Origin: an uncultured Kouleothrix sp.
GTDB lineage: Bacteria; Chloroflexota; Chloroflexia; Chloroflexales; Roseiflexaceae
Length of the DNA: 14,924 bases
Direction of reading: 5' to 3'
Assembly: GCA_937858455.1 (NCBI GenBank)
Contig: CALLYN010000749.1
Location: forward strand, 1 to 14,924
Shown piece after piece: positions 1 through 6,360 of the stretch. The notes beneath the pieces were generated by a model. That model was not told the origin of the DNA. It was given only the letters and a program-made list of their open reading frames with translations, and ran no database searches. Each line of letters opens with the position of its first letter. Position 1 is the first letter of the stretch. The position numbers and the translations under genes are program-made.

Positions 1-799
1 CGAGTGGCGTGCGGCGCAGCGTGGTGCTGGCGACGGTGAGCGATTTGCCCATCAGCGCGCCCAGGTCGAGCTGGCCCTGCGATCCCCCCAGAAAGCCGAT
101 CAGCATCAGCCGACCGCCCAACGCCAGCGCGGCCATGTTGCCGGCCCAGTAGGGCGCACCAACAAAATCGAGCACGACATTCGCGCCCGCGCCGCCAGTG
201 GCAGCCATCACCCGCTCGGCGAACTGCTCGGTCTTGTAGTTGATCGCCAGCTCGGCGCCAAGCTCGCGGCACAATGCCAGCTTGTTTTCCGCGCCAGCGG
301 TGGCGAACACACGCGCACCGGCGGCGCGCGCCAGCTGAATGGCCGCCGTGCCAACGCCGCTCGCGCCTGCGTGTACCAGCGCGGTTTCGCCCGCCTGCAA
401 GCGGCCGAGCGTGAACAGGTTCAGGTAGGCGGTCAGAAAGGCCTCGGGGATGGCGGCGGCTTCTTCAAACGAAAATTGCTCGGGGATGCGAATGGCCATA
501 CCGGCCGGCACCGCCGCCAGCTCGGCGTAGCCGCCGCCCGTCACTACCGCCATCACGCGGTCACCGACCTGCCACGCGCCGGCTGGCTGCACCACCTCGC
601 CGGCCAGCTCCAGGCCCAGAATTGGCGACGCGCCGGGCGGCGGGGCATAGCCGCCGCGCCGCTGGAGAATATCGGCGCGATTGACGGCGCTGGCACGCAC
701 GCGCACCAGCAGCTCGCCCGCGCCGGGCTGCGGGTCGGGCGCGTCGGCGTAGCGCAGCACATCGGCATCGCCTGGCTGCTCGAACACAATCGCTTTCAT
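1..799 (-). CDS. NAD(P)H:quinone oxidoreductase, PIG3-like (3' end outside window)
   Basis: Reading leftwards from an ATG at 799 gives 266 uninterrupted codons that run off the window edge. The start (MKAIVFEQPGDADVLRYADA) and the 'NRADILQRRGGY' and 'PPPGASPILGLELAGEV' blocks (residues 40-69) are typical of the PIG3/TP53I3 group of zinc-independent medium-chain dehydrogenase/reductases, which reduce quinones with NADPH. The GroES-like domain covers about residues 1-125. The Rossmann nucleotide-binding turn is AGASGVG at 144-150. Family members have about 325-330 residues, so roughly 60 C-terminal residues are missing only because the window ends. No zinc-ligand cysteine pattern is present. 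GGGGAGAG just upstream of the ATG is a good ribosome-binding site. The physiological substrate cannot be told from sequence; a more general Zn-independent alcohol dehydrogenase-like reductase is the alternative. Confidence 0.93.
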   Translation of the reverse strand, partial: MKAIVFEQPGDADVLRYADAPDPQPGAGELLVRVRASAVNRADILQRRGGYAPPPGASPILGLELAGEVVQPAGAWQVGDRVMAVVTGGGYAELAAVPAGMAIRIPEQFSFEEAAAIPEAFLTAYLNLFTLGRLQAGETALVHAGASGVGTAAIQLARAAGARVFATAGAENKLALCRELGAELAINYKTEQFAERVMAATGGAGANVVLDFVGAPYWAGNMAALALGGRLMLIGFLGGSQGQLDLGALMGKSLTVASTTLRRTPL

Positions 800-1063
800 A
801 GCCGCTCTCCCCAGTACACTCGCGCAACAACACGCGGCGTGCGCTCGTCTACACCATAGTATCCGGCAAAGTATACAGGATTCATGGGGAAGTTGGGAGG
901 CCGGCGCAGCCGCATGGCCGGTGGCGCATGCCTCAGGGCCGCGCCGGGGGCGCTGCGCCGCACACACTACACCCACTTCTACACCTTTTGGCCGCCGACA
1001 GATCGGCCGCTGGGTGGTATGCTCAGGGTACGCGGCTTATGCATCACTATAAGCGAGGCGCCT

Positions 1064-1261
1064 ATGACCAGCGACTCTCATCACCCAGCGCTGCCCGACA
1101 CCGCGCCGTCGGCGCCGGGCCACTACTACGCCGAGATCGGCAGCGACGCGCTCGAAAGCCAGAGCGAGCTGATCGACCAGATCCTGGCCTTCGCGCTCGA
1201 CGTGCTCGACGCCCAGTATGTCGAGGTTCGGGTGTACGAGGGCGCCACGCCGCCGCGCTGA
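1064..1261 (+). CDS. small hypothetical protein, 65 aa
   Basis: A short frame starts with ATG at 1064 after a purine-rich stretch (aagcgaggcg) that can act as ribosome-binding site. The frame stays open further upstream, but the upstream codons read like non-coding sequence, so I chose the inner ATG. The product is acidic: a proline- and histidine-containing N-terminal 20 residues, then a likely amphipathic helix (about residues 27-49, 'SDALESQSELIDQILAFAL...') and a short beta-like 'YVEVRVYEG' end. No known domain is recognised. It lies 115 bp upstream of the STAS gene in the same direction but is separated from it by a probable promoter, so co-transcription is uncertain. GC-skewed third positions support coding; the gene could be genus-specific. 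Confidence 0.55.
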   Translation: MTSDSHHPALPDTAPSAPGHYYAEIGSDALESQSELIDQILAFALDVLDAQYVEVRVYEGATPPR

Positions 1262-1320
1262 CCGCCTGTGAACCATCTCACCGCGCGGGTGTAACCGATC
1301 TCGCTGCGCGCTGCAAACCC

Positions 1321-1331
1321 TGTGGTACAAT
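1321..1331 (+). promoter_or_regulatory. extended -10 promoter for the STAS gene
   Basis: TGTGG-TACAAT fits an extended -10 element (TRTGn plus a -10 hexamer). Expected transcription start is near 1338, giving a leader of about 39 nt before the ATG at 1377. No convincing -35 hexamer is seen 16-18 bp upstream. This is inferred from sequence only. Confidence 0.5.
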
Positions 1332-1376
1332 GCGGTCACCCCAGTGATGGTGAAGCGGTCAGCGAGGGAGTTGGCT

Positions 1377-1886
1377 ATGGAGATCCATGTCACGCATTAC
1401 CAGGGCCGCAGTATTATCTCGGTTATGCGCTTGGTCGGCCGCCTCGACGCGACAAGCTACCTCGATGTGATCGAGAAAGCCAAGCAGCTTGTCGGCGAGG
1501 GCACGCGCCAGATGGTCATCGACCTCGGCGGCGTGCCGTACCTGAGCAGCGCTGGCCTGATGGCGCTCCACGCCATCGCCGTGCTGCTGCGCGGCGAGAC
1601 GCCGGCCGACCCCGAGGCCGGCTGGGGCGCGCTGCAAGCCGCCGCCGACGATATTGCGACCAGTACGGCCCAGCAGCTGCGGCTGCTCAACCCCCAGCCG
1701 GCCGTGCTGCGCACGCTCGAGCATGTCAACTTCACCCAGTTTCTCGCGATCTACACCAACCTCGACGACGCAATCAGCTCGTTCACTCCGCTCGCCGAGC
1801 TGCCCGACCAGACGCGGCGCCAGATGCGCTATGTGCAGGCGGCTGGCTCCGCGCAGCCCACTAAGCCGGCCAAGCCCGAGCCCTAG
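1377..1886 (+). CDS. STAS-domain protein (anti-sigma factor antagonist-like)
   Basis: A 169-residue product starts at ATG 1377, six bases after GAGGGAG; a longer frame opens at 1344 but has no ribosome-binding site. Residues 1-72 match the first half of a STAS domain: a beta-strand 'SIISVMRLVGRLDA', then the phosphoacceptor loop 'VIDLGGVPYLSSAGLMAL' at 48-64. Ser57/Ser58 lie where SpoIIAA-type antagonists are phosphorylated by their anti-sigma kinase. Unlike a minimal STAS protein of about 110 residues, it has an insertion (about 73-99, acidic and alanine-rich) between the helix after the loop and the next strand, and a Pro/Lys-rich tail. The likely role is partner switching or a signalling scaffold. 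No anti-sigma kinase gene is adjacent, so the partner is unknown. It is monocistronic: own promoter in front, terminator behind. Confidence 0.85.
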   Translation: MEIHVTHYQGRSIISVMRLVGRLDATSYLDVIEKAKQLVGEGTRQMVIDLGGVPYLSSAGLMALHAIAVLLRGETPADPEAGWGALQAAADDIATSTAQQLRLLNPQPAVLRTLEHVNFTQFLAIYTNLDDAISSFTPLAELPDQTRRQMRYVQAAGSAQPTKPAKPEP

Positions 1887-1916
1887 CCTGTAAACGCTCA
1901 GCCTGCTGTCGCGAGC

Positions 1917-1950
1917 AGTCGGGGTCGGCAATGCCGACCCCGACTTTCTT
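1917..1950 (+). terminator. intrinsic terminator after the STAS gene
   Basis: A perfect 13-bp stem (1917-1929 with 1933-1945, AGTCGGGGTCGGC) has an AAT loop and is followed by TTCTT. It lies 30 bp past the STAS stop codon and upstream of the aldehyde dehydrogenase promoter, so it insulates the two genes. Confidence 0.88.
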
Positions 1951-1985
1951 GGGCGTGTGCTCCGCAAATCCCCCTCGCTCGGCGC

Positions 1986-1996
1986 TGTGGTAAGAT
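1986..1996 (+). promoter_or_regulatory. extended -10 promoter for aldehyde dehydrogenase
   Basis: TGTGG-TAAGAT is the same element type as at 1321. It lies 61 bp before the ATG at 2057 and immediately after a terminator, where a promoter is expected. There is no obvious -35 box. Confidence 0.5.
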
Positions 1997-2056
1997 AGGG
2001 CGTCTCCGCCCCGTGCACACGGGCGCGAGTGCCGCAACCACAGCAAAGGAGCTTGT

Positions 2057-3643
2057 ATGACCCGGCGTTTTTCGCATTTGATCGGCGGCCAGGCCGTCGA
2101 TAGCCCGGCTTCTTTTTTCTCGCGCAGCTCGAGCAACCTCGAAGATGTGCTCGGCGAGTTTCCCGAGGCCAGCCAGGCTCAGGTACGCGACGCTTGCGTG
2201 GCCGCGCGCCAGGCTTTCGCGGCGTGGGGCCGCACGCCCGCGCCGATCCGCGGCCAGATCATCGGCTCGATCGGCAAGGCGATCGAGCGCGAGAAAGAGG
2301 CGCTCAGCCGCCTGGTAAGCCGCGAGATGGGCAAGACGCTCAAGGAGGCTCGCGGCGATGTCCAGGAGGCGATCGACACCTGCCACTTCTTCCAGTCGGA
2401 GGGGCGCCGCCTGTACGGCCAGACGGTGCCGTCGGAGATGCAGCGCAAGGAGCTGCAGACCTACCGCCGGCCGCTCGGCGTGGTGGCGATCATCACCGCC
2501 GGCAACTTCCCGATCGCCGTGCCCAGCTGGAAGATCATCCCCGCGCTGGTCACTGGCAATACGATCGTCTGGAAGCCCTCGGAAGATTGCCCGGCCTCGT
2601 CGTATGCCTTCGCCAAGCTGATCGAAGAGGCCGGGCTGCCGGCCGGCGTGCTGAATGTCGTGTTTGGCGGCGGCAAAGATAGCGCCGGTCAGCATTTGGT
2701 CGACCTGATGGACGAGCGCGACGAGCGCGGCCGCAAGCGCGTCGACAAATTCGCCTTCACCGGCAGCACCGCAGTCGGCCGTCAGATCGGCGCGATCGCC
2801 GGGCGCAACCTGCTGCACCCAACGCTCGAGCTGGGCGGCAAGAACCCGCTGATCGTAATGGCCGACGCCGACCTGGACAATGCCGTGAGCGGCGCGCTGT
2901 GGGCCGCCTTCGGCACCGGCGGCCAGCGCTGCACGAGCGCCGGCAATATCATTCTCGACGCGCCGATCTACGATGAGTTCAAGCGCCGCTTTCTGGCAGC
3001 CGCGCAGGCGATCACGATCGGCGACCCGATCAAGCACCCCGAGGTGCTGTATGGCCCGTTCATCAACGAGCGCTTCTACCATAGCTGGGCCGAGCACTAC
3101 AGCTGGGGCCGCGCCGACGGCGCTACGCTGCTGTACGGCCAGGGCCGCATCACCAGCGAGAATAAGCCCGCCGGCTTTCAGGGCGATCCGTCGACCGGCT
3201 TCTTTGGCTGGCCGACGATCTGGGAGGGCGTGCGGCCCGGCATGCAGCTGTTTCAGCGCGAGATCTTCGGGCCGACGATCAACCTCGTGCGCGTCAGCGG
3301 CATCGACGAGGCGATCGATACCGCGAACAGCGTCGACTACGGCCTCAGCTCGGCCTGCTACACCAACAACCGCGAGTGGGCCTACCAGTTCAAAGAGCGC
3401 ATTGAGGCCGGCATGAGCAGCATCAACAACTCGACCACCGGCGCCGAGGCGCATATGCCGTTCGGCGGCGTGAAGGGCTCGGGCAATGGCACGCGCGAGA
3501 GCGGCATCTGGGTGATCGAGAGCTACACGTACTGGCACGCCGTCAACGACGACATCAGCGGCAAGCTGCAGCTGGCCCAGATGGACACCGGCTATATCGA
3601 GCCGAAGGCGCCCTTCAGCGTCGCCGAGATCGATGGGGTGTAG
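2057..3643 (+). CDS. NAD(P)+-dependent aldehyde dehydrogenase
   Basis: The 528-residue ALDH-superfamily enzyme oxidises an aldehyde to the acid in the cytoplasm. ATG 2057 follows AAAGGAG with ideal spacing. Visible catalytic features: the oxyanion-hole Asn150 (ITAGNFP), Lys173 (WKPSE), the Rossmann motif GSTAVG at 236-241, the general base Glu258 (LELGGKNP), and the nucleophile Cys292 in 'GTGGQRCTS'. 'QREIFGPTINLVRV' is the late cofactor-contacting motif, followed by 'MPFGGVKGSGNGTRESG' near the C-terminus. It is slightly longer than the usual 480-500 residues because of a charged insertion (about 216-230, DLMDERDERGRKRVDK) before the Rossmann motif and an extended C-terminus. The substrate cannot be assigned from sequence; the overall look is closest to semialdehyde-type ALDHs. 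It appears monocistronic. Confidence 0.93.
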   Translation: MTRRFSHLIGGQAVDSPASFFSRSSSNLEDVLGEFPEASQAQVRDACVAARQAFAAWGRTPAPIRGQIIGSIGKAIEREKEALSRLVSREMGKTLKEARGDVQEAIDTCHFFQSEGRRLYGQTVPSEMQRKELQTYRRPLGVVAIITAGNFPIAVPSWKIIPALVTGNTIVWKPSEDCPASSYAFAKLIEEAGLPAGVLNVVFGGGKDSAGQHLVDLMDERDERGRKRVDKFAFTGSTAVGRQIGAIAGRNLLHPTLELGGKNPLIVMADADLDNAVSGALWAAFGTGGQRCTSAGNIILDAPIYDEFKRRFLAAAQAITIGDPIKHPEVLYGPFINERFYHSWAEHYSWGRADGATLLYGQGRITSENKPAGFQGDPSTGFFGWPTIWEGVRPGMQLFQREIFGPTINLVRVSGIDEAIDTANSVDYGLSSACYTNNREWAYQFKERIEAGMSSINNSTTGAEAHMPFGGVKGSGNGTRESGIWVIESYTYWHAVNDDISGKLQLAQMDTGYIEPKAPFSVAEIDGV

Positions 3644-3660
3644 CGCCTGAAACAGGGCGA

Positions 3661-3727
3661 GCGAAGCGCCTCTCTTTCGCGCGGGCCTGGTGCTTACCCG
3701 CAGAAGAGGCGCTTCGCCAGGTTTCTT
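3661..3727 (+). terminator. nested hairpin, probable terminator after aldehyde dehydrogenase
   Basis: A perfect 13-bp inverted repeat (GCGAAGCGCCTCT, 3661-3673 with 3705-3717) encloses an inner GCGGG/CCCGC hairpin and is followed by a T-rich stretch (gtttctt). It lies 18 bp past the stop codon. The large 31-nt loop makes it an atypical intrinsic terminator. Confidence 0.55.
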
Positions 3728-3765
3728 CACGATCGTCTGAGCTTCCTCTCACGCGCGCTTTAGCT

Positions 3766-3776
3766 TGTGGCACTAT
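3766..3776 (+). promoter_or_regulatory. possible extended -10 promoter
   Basis: TGTGG-CACTAT resembles the other TGTGn elements in this window, with a first-position C in the -10 hexamer. It sits 52 bp before the ATG at 3828. Support is only positional and by similarity. Confidence 0.35.
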
Positions 3777-3827
3777 TGTTGCAATCAGCAATAAAAAACC
3801 ATCGGCACATGCCGGAATGGAGCTGGT

Positions 3828-4391
3828 ATGCAATACATGGACGAGCTGAAGCAAACAACGCTACGCTGGGCGCCGCTGCGCCCGGGCCTGAGTGATCACG
3901 AGCTGCGCGCCGGCGACACGCCGATCGGCGCGCTCTCGTGGTCGCCCGACGAGAACACCGCCTACGCCGAGCTTGGCGGCCAGTGCTGGGTGTTTTGCCG
4001 CGAGCAGCAGCAGGTGCAGATCACCATGGCCGGCCGGCGGCCGTGCGGGACATTTGTGTTCGGCTGGGAGGGCGGCGTGCTCTACCTGGCGAACGGCGCG
4101 ACGTTCCACTGGGGCTGCAACCCGCGCCTCGGCCGCTCCGAGTGGGTCGAAAATGGCCTGCTGCTGCGGGCGCAGTATGCCCTTCAGGCATCAGGCGCCA
4201 CCGGGCAGGCCGAGCTGGCCCCTGGCGCCGCGGCTATGGCATTCACGCCGCTGCTGGTCGTGCTCGACCGCTACCTCATGCACGAGCTGCTGCCCGAGCA
4301 TGCGCCGGTGCAGCGCGCGGCGCCGGCACGGGCGCTACGCCAGCCGCTGGCGCGCGGCGCAGTGGCGCACCAGGGCGCGCCCGGCCAGTAG
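3828..4391 (+). CDS. conserved hypothetical protein, possible beta-barrel with C-terminal helix
   Basis: The 187-residue protein starts at ATG 3828 after GGAG (a second Met at codon 4 is possible). It has no signal peptide. Residues 10-135 read as alternating beta-strands rich in Trp, Tyr and Gly ('GALSWSPDENTAYAELGG', 'CGTFVFGWEGGVLYLANG', 'FHWGCNPRLGRSEW'), then one hydrophobic helix ('FTPLLVVLDRYLMHEL', about 139-154) and a disordered Ala/Pro/Arg-rich tail. From memory this arrangement resembles a widespread uncharacterised bacterial family ending in a hydrophobic helix, and loosely the tubby/LURP-one-like fold. I cannot confirm that without a structure prediction. Four cysteines (53, 57, 73, 97) are scattered rather than arranged as a metal motif. 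No function is assigned. It converges with the CBS gene. Confidence 0.72.
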   Translation: MQYMDELKQTTLRWAPLRPGLSDHELRAGDTPIGALSWSPDENTAYAELGGQCWVFCREQQQVQITMAGRRPCGTFVFGWEGGVLYLANGATFHWGCNPRLGRSEWVENGLLLRAQYALQASGATGQAELAPGAAAMAFTPLLVVLDRYLMHELLPEHAPVQRAAPARALRQPLARGAVAHQGAPGQ

Positions 4392-4410
4392 CCGCCAGCT
4401 ACCAGCCTGG

Positions 4411-4450
4411 CTAAAGCAAACGTACGGGCGCGATCGATCGCGCCCGTACG
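4411..4450 (-). terminator. 30-bp perfect palindrome, terminator for the CBS gene (possibly bidirectional)
   Basis: The 4421-4450 segment is a perfect palindrome with half-site CGTACGGGCGCGATC and no loop bases. On the minus strand it is followed by TTTGCTTTAG, a T-rich tail suited to termination of the CBS transcript ending at 4478. On the plus strand the tail is GC-rich. It separates two convergent genes. Confidence 0.7.
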
Positions 4451-4477
4451 CCGGGGAGCCCTGCGGTTGAAAGTGCC

Positions 4478-4921
4478 TCAGGCTGGCGCGCGCGCCTCGT
4501 CGGCCGCGCCGATATGCCGCCGCACAATCAGCCGAAACAGGTCGCTCTCGGTGATCATGCCCACCACGCGGCCATCTTCCACCACCGGCACGCCGCCAAT
4601 GCGATGATCGAGCAGCAGTTGCGCCACCGCCATAACCGGCATATCGGGCGTGGCAGCGCGCACCTCGCGTGTCATGAAGTCGCGCAGCGGCAGATCGGCC
4701 ACGCGGTGATACAGGTTGTAGTCGCGCACATCGCTCACGTGCGAATCCGAGATACGGTTGATGTCGCCTTCGGTCACGATCCCCACCAGGCGGCCCTCGG
4801 CGTCGACAACCGGCATCCGGCGGATGCGCCGCTCCTGGAGCATCCGGCGCGCCTCGGGCAGCGGCAGCGTCTCGGGCGCAACAATCGCCGGGCTGCTCAT
4901 CCAGCTGCGCACATCGTCCAT
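4478..4921 (-). CDS. tandem CBS-domain protein
   Basis: The 147-residue cytoplasmic protein is almost entirely a Bateman module. CBS1 is at about residues 7-58, ending in 'LVGIVTEGDINRI', and CBS2 at about 82-135, ending in 'VVGMITESDLFRLI'. Both have the T-x-x-D type motif that binds adenosine nucleotides. The linker 'DSHVSDVRDYNLYHRVADL' is longer than usual. ATG 4921 follows AAGGGAG. With no catalytic or membrane domain attached, it probably acts as a stand-alone nucleotide (AMP/ATP/SAM) sensor that regulates a partner in trans. The nearest genes give no clear partner. Confidence 0.88.
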   Translation of the reverse strand: MDDVRSWMSSPAIVAPETLPLPEARRMLQERRIRRMPVVDAEGRLVGIVTEGDINRISDSHVSDVRDYNLYHRVADLPLRDFMTREVRAATPDMPVMAVAQLLLDHRIGGVPVVEDGRVVGMITESDLFRLIVRRHIGAADEARAPA

Positions 4922-4984
4922 GACATGCTCCCTTTACTGACATTTCACGAACGCAGGCGTTAAACCAAATTCGCTTGTGGGGGC

Positions 4985-5019
4985 TTGGGGGCGGCTTCGC
5001 CGCCCCCAAATTTCTTTTT
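4985..5019 (+). terminator. GC-rich hairpin with T-tract, plus-strand orientation
   Basis: An 11-bp perfect stem (TTGGGGGCGGC, 4985-4995 with 4999-5009) with a TTC loop is followed by ATTTCTTTTT on the plus strand, which is a textbook intrinsic terminator. The flanking genes are both on the minus strand, so it would stop plus-strand transcripts running antisense to the CBS gene and towards the flavoprotein gene. It could alternatively be a structured 3' end for the flavoprotein mRNA. Confidence 0.6.
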
Positions 5020-5059
5020 GTGTTGCACTACGTGGCTTTGCCACGTAGTGCAACACAAA
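5017..5059. repeat. 20-bp perfect inverted repeat with 3-nt loop
   Basis: TTTGTGTTGCACTACGTGGC (5017-5036) pairs perfectly with 5040-5059 across a TTT loop. It lies 26 bp past the stop of the flavoprotein gene (minus strand) and touches the GC-rich hairpin. No T-tract follows on either strand (minus reads AAAAGAAA), so it is not a simple intrinsic terminator. It may stabilise an mRNA 3' end or stop transcription as part of a double structure. Confidence 0.8.
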
Positions 5060-5085
5060 CGATACGTAATCAAGCGAACAGCGTA

Positions 5086-6015
5086 TTAGTCCGAGCCTTC
5101 GGCCTCGGGCTGGCGCGGGTGGGCGAGCACGTACTCGTAGGCGCTAGCCGCAGCGCGCGCGCCATCGCCGATCGCAATCAAAATATTCTCGCCGAATGCT
5201 GTAGTCACATCGCCGGCGGCAAATAGGCCGGGCTGCGTCGTGGCGTTCTTCGCGTCGACCAGCACAAACCCGTCGGGGTCGATCTGCGCGAGCTGGCGCA
5301 CCAGGCCGCTGTTCGGCAGCAGGCCAATATCGGCGAACACCGCGTCGACGCGCAGGTACGAAGGCTCGCCGTCGTGCGCGACGACCAGGTGCTCGACCGC
5401 CTCGCGCCCGACGATCTCGGTGACGCGGTAGCCGCGCAGCAGCTGTACGTTCGGCAGCCCAGCCAGCACGCGGGCCAGCGGCGACGTCAGGTTGGTGTCG
5501 TCCGGGGCGATCAGGTAGATCTGCCCGGCGCTGCGTGCGAGCTCGATCACACCGCGCAGTGCGCGCTTGGTGGTGCCGATCACCGCCACATGCTTGCCCG
5601 CAACCAGCTGGGTATGCGTGGTGATCGAGTAGCCGATGCCGTGGTTCAGCAGCGGCTTGGCGCCTGGCACGTCGAGCGCCAGCGGCGATGCGCCGGTGGC
5701 CAGAATCACCGCCGTGGCCGAGCGCACGCCGTGGCGCTGCGTTTCGACATGAAACAGCCCATTGTGCTTGCTCACGCTAATCACGCGGTCGCGCAGCACC
5801 GCGTTAGGGTGGCTAGTGACGCGGCGCTCGAACTGCTGCACCGCCTCGGCGCCGGCCAGGTATTCATCGCCAACCTGGCCTAGCAGCTGCTGCTGCGTGC
5901 CGGCCTTACCGCCTACATCTTCATAAATCGTTACGGCATCAAGCTGTTTGGCCATTGCAAACAGCGCCGCCGAGACACCGGCGGCACCGCTGCCGATGAT
6001 AATCAGGTCGTGCAT
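5086..6015 (-). CDS. thioredoxin reductase-like FAD/NAD(P)-dependent oxidoreductase lacking cysteines
   Basis: The 309-residue two-dinucleotide-fold flavoprotein has the size and order of bacterial thioredoxin reductases. FAD-binding GSGAAG is at 8-13, ATGAS at 106-110, a second nucleotide-binding region 'HVAVIGTTKRA' at 142-152, and the C-terminal FAD motif 'GLFAAGDVTTAFGENILIAIGDGARAA' at 263-289. The redox CxxC that thioredoxin reductases carry before the second Rossmann fold is replaced by 'YSITTH' (129-134), and the whole protein has no cysteine. The NADPH motif is also degenerate (GTTKRA instead of GxGxxA). It therefore cannot be a thioredoxin reductase. Ferredoxin/flavodoxin-NAD(P) reductase-like or other flavin oxidoreductase roles are more likely. 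ATG 6015 follows GAGGAG at 9 bp. It is divergent from lactate dehydrogenase. Confidence 0.86.
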   Translation of the reverse strand: MHDLIIIGSGAAGVSAALFAMAKQLDAVTIYEDVGGKAGTQQQLLGQVGDEYLAGAEAVQQFERRVTSHPNAVLRDRVISVSKHNGLFHVETQRHGVRSATAVILATGASPLALDVPGAKPLLNHGIGYSITTHTQLVAGKHVAVIGTTKRALRGVIELARSAGQIYLIAPDDTNLTSPLARVLAGLPNVQLLRGYRVTEIVGREAVEHLVVAHDGEPSYLRVDAVFADIGLLPNSGLVRQLAQIDPDGFVLVDAKNATTQPGLFAAGDVTTAFGENILIAIGDGARAAASAYEYVLAHPRQPEAEGSD

Positions 6016-6360
6016 GATCGAGAACTCCTCTATGCCTTTCGGCTACTGTATCGTTCTGCTGCAGGGCCGGCGCGCCACGGTGGCCCGAGCCTGGGGCCAC
6101 ACACGCTTGAAGGCTGGCTCACGATCTGGCGTTTCGCCTTCCCTGGCTTTGAGCAGGACAATTGGCCCACAAAAAACGATTCGCGGGCAGGCATAGCCCC
6201 CCGCACCCCACCGCATCGGTTTTACCACGAGTACCACCTGCCAACAGTATAGCCGATTGGTAGCATAAACCTGAAAATAAACCACAACCGCGAGTTGTAA
6301 GGCAGCAACGTTGTGCTGTGCTATACTATGGGGGCTGCAAGAACATGCAAGGGAGGCACT
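6016..6360. other. 345-bp divergent intergenic region
   Basis: The region lies between the flavoprotein and lactate dehydrogenase genes. It holds the lactate dehydrogenase promoter (6317-6327) and, for the minus-strand flavoprotein, a weak -10 candidate TACAGT (6050-6045). The middle part (about 6100-6300) becomes clearly AT-richer towards lactate dehydrogenase. The open frames crossing it have no ribosome-binding sites and I do not consider them genes. Confidence 0.6.
6317..6327 (+). promoter_or_regulatory. extended -10 promoter for lactate dehydrogenase
   Basis: TGTGC-TATACT is the best match in the window to a TRTGn-extended -10. It predicts a start near 6334 and a leader of about 27 nt. 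The upstream DNA is AT-rich, but no clear -35 hexamer is seen. Confidence 0.6.

Noticed and set aside
884..1063. N-terminal extension of the 65-residue protein
   Set aside because: The stretch has Arg/Gly-rich shadow-like composition and crosses a likely regulatory region; ATG 1064 with a purine-rich leader is the better start.
1898..3730. 610-codon open frame on the minus strand opposite the aldehyde dehydrogenase
   Set aside because: It is a shadow of high-GC coding sequence: Ala/Arg/Asp-rich low-complexity composition, no ribosome-binding site and no recognisable domain, while the plus-strand frame has complete ALDH motifs.
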